This document shows, in pieces, positions 1-4,616 of a DNA stretch of 7,112 nt. The stretch is taken from positions 1 to 7,112 of the forward strand of contig JAEOTN010000285.1 of the NCBI GenBank assembly GCA_016839865.1, read 5' to 3'. The notes beneath the pieces were generated by a model. That model did not search any database. It had not been told where the DNA came from and saw only the letters and a list, made by a program, of their open reading frames with translations. Each line of letters begins with the position of its first letter. Within the stretch, counting starts at the first letter, position 1. This DNA comes from Promethearchaeota archaeon. Its GTDB lineage: Archaea; Asgardarchaeota; Lokiarchaeia; Sigynarchaeales; MK-D1. The position numbers were made by a program, and so were the translations under genes.

Positions 1-1081
1 AATTCTCTTTAATTCGATACATTTCATTAAATTCAACTCCCGGCAATGCTTTTATGATGGTTCGTGGAATTTCAAACCATGCTGCTACTTTCTTCTTCAG
101 CTTGCGTTTATCCATAAATAAGTTGTCGGATTCTTCAATAAGTTGATGTTTAAACCATTCAGCGAAATGACGACCAGTATGGCACGGATCGTGGTAAGTG
201 ACCTTTTTGCCCTTGAGTTTCTTGTGTTCTTTAAACTCGAGTTTACCCTCAGTAATGAGGTTAGCAATGAGTTGCATAGCATGCATTGTCTCAAATTTAT
301 TTGCTTCACCCGTCCACTTTGGATAGTCAACGGTTAAGGTTCGGTAACATCCTGCACAAGAAAATAGCACTTGGTCAAATTGTGAGAAAAGTTTAACATT
401 GTCTTCCATTAATCGTTTTGCAGTATCAATTTTCCCAACTCGGAAATATGGACTACCACAGCAAACTTCGTCGGTAAGAACGGTGACATCAAGCCCCACT
501 TTTTGAAGTAACTTAACCGTAGCACCTGCAATATTCTTCTGTCGGTAAGCAGCTGTGCATCCAACGAAATATCCGATTTTTGCACCTTTCTTGTTGAGGA
601 TAGATTCATCAATTCCGGCTTCTTTTACCCAATCCATTCGTTCGGCTTTCTTTCCACCATAAGGATTATCTTCCTTAGCTACTACTTTGGTGACTAATTC
701 GTGTTTATCACGAGCAGGTACTCCGGCTTCGAGTACGGCTGCTCTCAAAGCTTCAATTATGTCTACGGTACGAATGTCGTTCTCACATTGAGAAGAACAT
801 AGACCGCACGTTATACACGGGTAAATTACCTCTGCCACATTCTCATCAAGTTCAATTTCTCCTTCCAAAACAGCTCGTGCAATCCATACTTTTCCCGCAT
901 TGGAGTATGCTTCCCACCCGTATTCAATTTGTGCGGGACAAGCTTTCAACATGCCTTCATATAGAATTCCTTTATGTTCACCGACTCCTTTACGGCTAGG
1001 TTCTCCCGAATAAGCAAATTGGCATGCTTTACAGTGAATGCATCGATAAATATCGGTTTTTAAATCTGTTAGTCTTTCCAT
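1..1081 (-). CDS. Dicluster ferredoxin / CCG-domain Fe-S oxidoreductase (HdrD/GlcF-like), 3' end cut by window
   Basis: The reading frame starts with ATG at 1081 and stays open to the left edge, giving 360 residues without a stop. Two [4Fe-4S] ferredoxin motifs lie at the N-terminus. The first is Cys14-x2-Cys17-x2-Cys20, with the fourth ligand probably Cys48-Pro49. The second is Cys89-x2-Cys92-x2-Cys95-x3-Cys99. A complete CCG domain follows: Cys175, Cys207-Cys208-Gly, then Cys242-x2-Cys245. The second CCG domain begins at His-Asp-Pro-Cys300-His, but its CCG and CxxC parts lie outside the window. This is the architecture of HdrD, GlcF and related electron-transfer subunits; in HdrB/HdrD the CCG domains bind a non-cubane 4Fe-4S cluster. 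The gene follows the flavoprotein gene by 25 bases and has its own ribosome binding site, so it is almost certainly that protein's electron-accepting partner. No membrane segment is visible, so it is probably cytoplasmic or peripherally attached. The final acceptor (quinone, ferredoxin or disulfide) cannot be read from this sequence. Confidence 0.93.
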   Translation of the reverse strand, partial: MERLTDLKTDIYRCIHCKACQFAYSGEPSRKGVGEHKGILYEGMLKACPAQIEYGWEAYSNAGKVWIARAVLEGEIELDENVAEVIYPCITCGLCSSQCENDIRTVDIIEALRAAVLEAGVPARDKHELVTKVVAKEDNPYGGKKAERMDWVKEAGIDESILNKKGAKIGYFVGCTAAYRQKNIAGATVKLLQKVGLDVTVLTDEVCCGSPYFRVGKIDTAKRLMEDNVKLFSQFDQVLFSCAGCYRTLTVDYPKWTGEANKFETMHAMQLIANLITEGKLEFKEHKKLKGKKVTYHDPCHTGRHFAEWFKHQLIEESDNLFMDKRKLKKKVAAWFEIPRTIIKALPGVEFNEMYRIKEN

Positions 1082-1090
1082 GATTATTCA

Positions 1091-1095
1091 ACTCC
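1091..1095 (-). promoter_or_regulatory. Shine-Dalgarno site of the Fe-S protein gene
   Basis: GGAGT on the minus strand lies 9 bases before the ATG at 1081, inside the 25-base gap after the flavoprotein stop codon. It fixes the start of the Fe-S gene and supports translation from a shared transcript. Confidence 0.75.
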
Positions 1096-1106
1096 GTATG
1101 CCAATT

Positions 1107-2600
1107 CTATGGCAACATTAGCCTCCCAGGGTGCATGATATAATTAGGATCAAACATTTCCTTTACCTTACGCAAGTATTTCAAATACATTCCCGCTTGC
1201 GAATACATCATTGGAGCGTGAATGTAAGGATCTGGTCTGTAGTTAATCCATCCTCGTGATAGACAATATTCAGAACTTTCTCGGTTCATGTCTTGAACAC
1301 GTTGGAAGTCTTCTGGTTTGCTTGAATCGAAGCATACAATAGGCATACAAATAGCTTGTCTGCAACGTTCAATAGATGCTACCCACATGACCTCGGGGAA
1401 GTCATATTTTTTAAGAATTTTATTATATTCCACACAGAAATCGGCTGCCTCATTCCATGGAGTATACCAGGTAATGAATAGGAATCCTGCCTCATAATAC
1501 GCATAAGGGATTGCAATTTTATTAGGTTTCCTCAACCGTGATGCTATTTGTTTGGGATGGAGTTTCCATTCTTTAATAGCATCAGGATCTTTGCACTTTG
1601 GATTCTTCTTAAACTCATTTGCATATCTATCAATGGTTTTCTCCACAAATGCTTGTTCCTCTGCGGATTGTGCCCATACTTCCCAATTCATCCACCATTC
1701 AGGTACACCAGCCTTTTGGAAGAAGCTATAGTCTTTTGGTATCTTATCCTTAGGCCAACGAGTTTGAATTAAAGGCCAATTGCCTCCTTGAACCATAACT
1801 GTGTTGTGAGCTATTCCAAATTCTAATTTTCCTAGCTCTAACGTAAGATTTTGCATATCGTAGGGATTAGACATTGCCCAAGCTTTAATGGTTTTATGTT
1901 CGGGATGTGGGTAAATTTTCACGACACCTTTGGTGAAGACACCCATTGCTCCTTGAGAACCCATAAACATGCTGAAAAGTTCAGGACCTAAGCCCCATTT
2001 GTAAAAGGGTTTAACTCCATGTAATGCCCACGAACCAAGCTTGATAATATCACCCGTAGGTAGGCATACTTCCCCACCCATGAAGTTATCACCTTGAGGT
2101 CCAACAGAGCTGGTATAGAGAGAGAAGCCTCGGTCAATAGCATCGCCCATTACGGTAGCGGCTGGAGGAGCTCCATCAGCTATTGGAGGACAGAATGCTG
2201 GATGATACTTTTCCATGTAAGCCCAAAGTTCGCCTGCTGTTACTCCAGGTTCAATTACTGCATAACGAGAATCTTCATCAATTTCGATAATTCGGTTCAT
2301 CCGGGATAAATCTAATTGGACGCCTCCAGGTTTAATCAGCGCACATCCAAATCCACCAGATAATCCACCGCTTATGGGAGATACGGGGATTTTCCTCGTA
2401 TTACACCATACGAGTATCTTTCGAACTTCTTCTGTGTATCGAGGACGAATAATAACTTCAGCAATTTGACTTTCTAACCCCATCACTGATTTTGCTAGGT
2501 AGCTCGCGCGAATAGCTGGGGAATCACTGACGTATTGTTTTCCAACGATCGATTGGAAATGCTCGATGTCTTTTTTTTCGACATTATTATAATGTACCAT
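1107..2600 (-). CDS. FAD-linked oxidoreductase, VAO/PCMH family
   Basis: A 497-residue flavoprotein. The FAD-binding PCMH-type domain spans about residues 45-235. It includes a glycine-rich loop at 75-87 (PISGGLSGGFG core), an L-D-L-S-R-M-N-R strand (97-103), an E-P-G-V-T motif (117-121), a G-D-A-I-D-R-G segment (152-158) and M-G-S-Q-G-A-M-G (213-220). The substrate ('cap') domain follows, and the C-terminus carries the family signature F-D-P-N-Y-I-M-H-P-G-R (483-493). The order and spacing match vanillyl-alcohol oxidase and the p-cresol methylhydroxylase flavoprotein better than GlcD. Tyr454-Arg455 fall where VAO has its substrate-binding Tyr503-Arg504. The covalent-FAD His422 appears replaced by Phe373 and Tyr108 by Phe84 (by-eye alignment to a remembered VAO sequence). 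The substrate is therefore unknown: an aromatic or other hydroxy compound is possible. Electrons presumably pass to the Fe-S protein encoded 25 bases downstream. ATG at 2600 is the first start in the frame, with no Shine-Dalgarno site before it. Confidence 0.92.
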   Translation of the reverse strand: MVHYNNVEKKDIEHFQSIVGKQYVSDSPAIRASYLAKSVMGLESQIAEVIIRPRYTEEVRKILVWCNTRKIPVSPISGGLSGGFGCALIKPGGVQLDLSRMNRIIEIDEDSRYAVIEPGVTAGELWAYMEKYHPAFCPPIADGAPPAATVMGDAIDRGFSLYTSSVGPQGDNFMGGEVCLPTGDIIKLGSWALHGVKPFYKWGLGPELFSMFMGSQGAMGVFTKGVVKIYPHPEHKTIKAWAMSNPYDMQNLTLELGKLEFGIAHNTVMVQGGNWPLIQTRWPKDKIPKDYSFFQKAGVPEWWMNWEVWAQSAEEQAFVEKTIDRYANEFKKNPKCKDPDAIKEWKLHPKQIASRLRKPNKIAIPYAYYEAGFLFITWYTPWNEAADFCVEYNKILKKYDFPEVMWVASIERCRQAICMPIVCFDSSKPEDFQRVQDMNRESSEYCLSRGWINYRPDPYIHAPMMYSQAGMYLKYLRKVKEMFDPNYIMHPGRLMLP

Positions 2601-2650
2601 ATTAAAATCACAATCACAAAATTCTCTTATAAGAAAGTTAAGCCTAACTC

Positions 2651-2658
2651 ATCTCAGC
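2651..2658 (-). promoter_or_regulatory. Archaeal TATA box, promoter of the flavoprotein/Fe-S operon
   Basis: TTTATATG on the minus strand is preceded by a run of eight A, which would suit a TFB-recognition (BRE) element. Transcription would start near 2628, about 28 bases before the ATG at 2600. A second, weaker candidate, CTTATAAG at 2626-2633, sits at the distance expected for a leaderless message starting at the ATG. The sequence alone does not decide between them. No GGAG-type site lies before this ATG. Confidence 0.55.
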
Positions 2659-2799
2659 TCCATATAAATTTTTTTTAACACACCTTACAAAAATCGGGAA
2701 TTTGGATTGACATTGGTCGGATATCCGCACAGATAAAGCAAAATGGTTATTTTAGTTAATGATTCATTTAAACATAGAACCAATGCTGTGCTATTACAG

Positions 2800-2826
2800 A
2801 AAAAAAAGATATTCCTCAAAGGAATT
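2800..2826 (-). terminator. Candidate terminator of the cold-shock gene
   Basis: Downstream of the cold-shock stop codon on the minus strand, a small hairpin has arms ATTCC and GGAAT (2821-2825 with 2811-2815) and a five-base loop. Three bases later comes an unbroken run of eight T (2800-2807). Archaeal transcription ends mainly at T-tracts. The hairpin is short and may be incidental, so the T-run is the stronger part of the evidence. Confidence 0.5.
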
Positions 2827-2860
2827 TTGAAATTAAAGGATTATTAGTAAAAATTATTTA

Positions 2861-3109
2861 TTACCATCGATCATTGCTTCTTTCTTGAAAAGGAGCTTTT
2901 TCAGTAACTAAAACATCTCGGGCTTCTATACCTTTTTCTGTTTCTGCTGTACCAAATTCTACTTTATCGTTTTCATTAAGTGTTGCAAATTCACCATCAT
3001 CCGCTTTAATTTGGGAGTAGTGAACAAATATATCTTTGTCTCCTTCATCAGGAGTTATAAATCCGAAGCCTTTACGGCCATTGAACCATTTTACTGTTCC
3101 AGTTGTCAT
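2861..3109 (-). CDS. Cold-shock-domain protein (CspA-like)
   Basis: An 82-residue single-domain cold-shock protein. Such proteins form a five-stranded OB-fold barrel that binds single-stranded RNA or DNA and melts RNA secondary structure. The family hallmarks are all present: G-T-V-K-W-F-N (4-10), RNP1 K-G-F-G-F-I (13-18) and RNP2 D-I-F-V-H-Y-S (26-32). The nucleic-acid-stacking residues Trp8, Phe15, Phe17, Phe28 and His30 are intact. A charged tail from about residue 70 ends in Arg-Trp and extends slightly beyond the usual 65-70 residues. The ATG at 3109 is chosen because family members start two or three residues before G-T-V-K-W-F; an in-frame GTG at 3118 would add only three residues. The gene stands alone, with its own TATA box upstream and a T-tract downstream. 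Cold-shock proteins are nearly universal in bacteria but patchy in archaea, which makes its presence here notable if the archaeal assignment holds. Confidence 0.95.
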   Translation of the reverse strand: MTTGTVKWFNGRKGFGFITPDEGDKDIFVHYSQIKADDGEFATLNENDKVEFGTAETEKGIEARDVLVTEKAPFQERSNDRW

Positions 3110-3187
3110 ATATTTCACGTTATTTTGTATTTTGTTATGTTTCTAGCTGTAATCTCACAGTCAACTGACCGTTCATACTACTGACTA

Positions 3188-3195
3188 GATATAAA
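3188..3195 (-). promoter_or_regulatory. TATA box of the cold-shock gene
   Basis: TTTATATC on the minus strand shares its first seven bases with the boxes at 2651-2658 and 3706-3713. It lies about 80 bases before the ATG at 3109. Transcription would begin near 3165 and leave a leader of about 55 bases. The leader is AT-rich with no strong Shine-Dalgarno site. Its only visible pairing element is a four-base stem (CTGT/ACAG). Confidence 0.45.
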
Positions 3196-3705
3196 TAGAT
3201 AGAATCGAAAAATCATAAACCAATAAGAGTTAATGCAGTGCAAAAAATCATTAGAAGCAAATTATACTATTGACACTATGTTATTTACAGATGATTGAAT
3301 TATTCATTTGTAAAAAAGGTTGGCTAAAAAATTGAAGCGAACTCGGATTTTTAGGGAATTTTATGGGTGCTTTTGGTGGTTTAGAAAAAAATATCAAAGT
3401 AATGTGTGACTCCTGAATACAGAAGAAAATATAAAAAAAAGGATGGATGAAAGTCATCTTCTCCACACTCATGTTTCTTCCGTAACATATTCGATGAAAA
3501 ATTGATTATATTTGGAATGGTGAAATATTTGAAAATCCGCAACAGATATACAAAAAGCGTTCAATTCGTAGTAGTCATCCCACTGCTCCTTTATTATTTA
3601 CTATACTATTAAATCTTTAATTAATTGAATAAGTCTATAACGACCATAGAAAGTATCTACTGCGAATTAACATACTGATAGACTATCGATACCCCATATG
3701 GAACC

Positions 3706-3713
3706 TTTATATT
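3706..3713 (+). promoter_or_regulatory. TATA box of the TIGR04076 gene, leaderless arrangement
   Basis: TTTATATT is centred about 28 bases before the ATG at 3738. In archaea transcription starts roughly 25-30 bases after the box, so the message would begin at or next to the start codon. The absence of any GGAG-like site before this ATG agrees with a leaderless transcript. Confidence 0.55.
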
Positions 3714-3737
3714 TCTCAAATCCAAATTGTGAATATC

Positions 3738-4058
3738 ATGACAATGTATAACGTTAAGATCACCGTTGTTAAATGCGTGACACCAGAATATATATTTGAT
3801 GGGAATGTTCCATTACGCCCCAATGGAGAAAAATACACAGTCTGCCAATCTTTTAAGGAGGGGGACGAATTCATAGCTGAGAATATGAGTAAACCGGAAG
3901 GCTTTTGCGGGTATGCATGGAAGGATATCTACTCTGATCTTCGAGTATTAGCGAAAGGGGGAGATCATGAGGGTTGGGTCGAAAAATATAAAATGTATAG
4001 TTGCTGTACTGATGGAATCCGCCCAGTATCGTTCTTATTAGAGCGAATAGAGCATTAA
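3738..4058 (+). CDS. TIGR04076 family protein, function unknown
   Basis: A 106-residue protein that matches the TIGR04076 family from beginning to end. It has a V-K-I-T-V-V-K-C opening strand (residues 6-13), C36-x-S-F-K-E-G-D-E-F (36-45), the signature K-P-E-G-F-C-x-Y-A-W-K-D-I-Y (52-65) and the closing C-C-T-D-G-I-R-P-V (89-97). Five cysteines (13, 36, 57, 89, 90) are present. Those inside the two signatures recur in the family, so a redox or metal role is conceivable, but none is known to me. No signal peptide or membrane segment is seen. ATG at 3738 is preferred because the TATA box places the transcript start there. ATG at 3744 (104 residues) is nearly as good, and GTG at 3729 would need a start upstream of the predicted transcript. 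The GNAT gene follows by 61 bases on the same strand. Family assignment is from remembered signature motifs. Confidence 0.88.
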   Translation: MTMYNVKITVVKCVTPEYIFDGNVPLRPNGEKYTVCQSFKEGDEFIAENMSKPEGFCGYAWKDIYSDLRVLAKGGDHEGWVEKYKMYSCCTDGIRPVSFLLERIEH

Positions 4059-4108
4059 TCTCCATAAAAACAATTTTTTCTATTTCATTCAGTGTTAAAG
4101 AGATATTT

Positions 4109-4112
4109 GGAG
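4109..4112 (+). promoter_or_regulatory. Shine-Dalgarno site of the GNAT gene
   Basis: GGAG lies 7 bases before the ATG at 4120 and supports that start. No separate TATA box is evident in the 61-base gap. A T-run at 4074-4079 could partly terminate the upstream transcript. Confidence 0.65.
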
Positions 4113-4119
4113 ATTTTAT

Positions 4120-4599
4120 ATGGACAATCATAAAGAACCTGATCTTGAAGTAGATACCACACTGCGTCAATGCTTCTCCGAGGATAGTGATTTTTATTAT
4201 AATGTTAAAAAGACTACGTTGAAACACTATGTTGAACAGATTTGGGGTAAATGGAATGAAGAATTCCAACGAGAGCGCCATAAAAAGAATTTCAACCCGA
4301 ACCACACACAAATTATCCAATTCTGTGGGATAGATATTGGGATCCTAGCAATCGAAGAGAACTCAGAGGTGTTGATGGTCCATAACATTGAGATTTTACC
4401 AGAATATCAAAGTGGTGGAATAGGAACTCATCTAATGACGAAGATTATTCAAGAAGCTGATGAGAAGAGAAAAAATGTTCATTTACAGGTACTCAAATCC
4501 AATGCAAAGGCTAAAAAATTCTACCAAAGGTTAGGATTCGAGGTTGAAGTTGAGGGGGAAACCCATTTTCGTATGAAAATGGAATGTGAGGAAAACTAA
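4120..4599 (+). CDS. GNAT family N-acetyltransferase (RimI-like)
   Basis: A 159-residue GCN5-related acetyltransferase, predicted to transfer an acetyl group from acetyl-CoA to an amine. Residues 1-60 form a charged, mostly helical substrate-side segment. Strand-rich residues 63-94 lead into motif A (V-H-N-I-E-I-L-P-E-Y, 87-96). The pyrophosphate-binding loop Q-S-G-G-I-G (97-102) fits the Q/R-x-x-G-x-G/A pattern. The helix L-M-T-K-I-I follows. Motif B is N-A-K-A-K-K-F-Y-Q-R-L-G-F (128-140), with Tyr135 at the usual general-acid position. The acceptor cannot be deduced: this length and pattern occur both in protein N-terminal acetylases and in small-molecule acetylases. It is likely co-transcribed with the TIGR04076 gene and carries its own GGAG site. 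Its stop codon is 17 bases from that of the convergent glycosidase-like gene. Confidence 0.92.
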   Translation: MDNHKEPDLEVDTTLRQCFSEDSDFYYNVKKTTLKHYVEQIWGKWNEEFQRERHKKNFNPNHTQIIQFCGIDIGILAIEENSEVLMVHNIEILPEYQSGGIGTHLMTKIIQEADEKRKNVHLQVLKSNAKAKKFYQRLGFEVEVEGETHFRMKMECEEN

Positions 4600-4616
4600 A
4601 CTATATTATTGACCAC

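Larger units (their letters stand above)
3119..3728. other. AT-rich intergenic region without a convincing gene
   Basis: About 610 bases lie between the divergent cold-shock and TIGR04076 genes. The two promoters occupy its ends. The middle is rich in A and T runs and holds only very short open frames. The least implausible is at 3517-3612 on the plus strand (31 residues). No tRNA, structured RNA, direct-repeat array or recognisable gene remnant was seen by eye. Confidence 0.6.

Noticed and set aside
97..612. Minus- and plus-strand frames of 64-77 codons inside the Fe-S gene
   Set aside because: They are shadows of the Fe-S gene, whose cysteine motifs fix its own frame.
2718..2727. Perfect ten-base palindrome CGGATATCCG upstream of the flavoprotein promoter
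   Set aside because: About seven perfect ten-base palindromes are expected by chance in 7.1 kb, and it has no second copy near another promoter here.
3110..3118. GTG start at 3118 for the cold-shock gene
   Set aside because: It adds only three residues; the ATG at 3109 fits the family's usual N-terminus just before G-T-V-K-W-F.
3233..3298. Plus-strand mini-frame of 21 codons downstream of a TATA-like sequence read on the plus strand
   Set aside because: Too short, and the same TATA-like sequence is better explained as the minus-strand promoter of the cold-shock gene.
3363..3416. Plus-strand mini-frame of 17 codons preceded by AGGGA
   Set aside because: A purine-rich site and an ATG at this spacing occur often by chance; no similarity to any known leader peptide was seen.
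3281..3472. Minus-strand frame of 63 codons in the intergenic region
   Set aside because: Phe/Ile/Lys-rich low-complexity product produced by A/T runs, with no ribosome binding site or recognisable motif.
3871..4320. Minus-strand frame of 149 codons across the TIGR04076 and GNAT genes
   Set aside because: It is antisense to two plus-strand genes with clear family motifs and matches no family itself.
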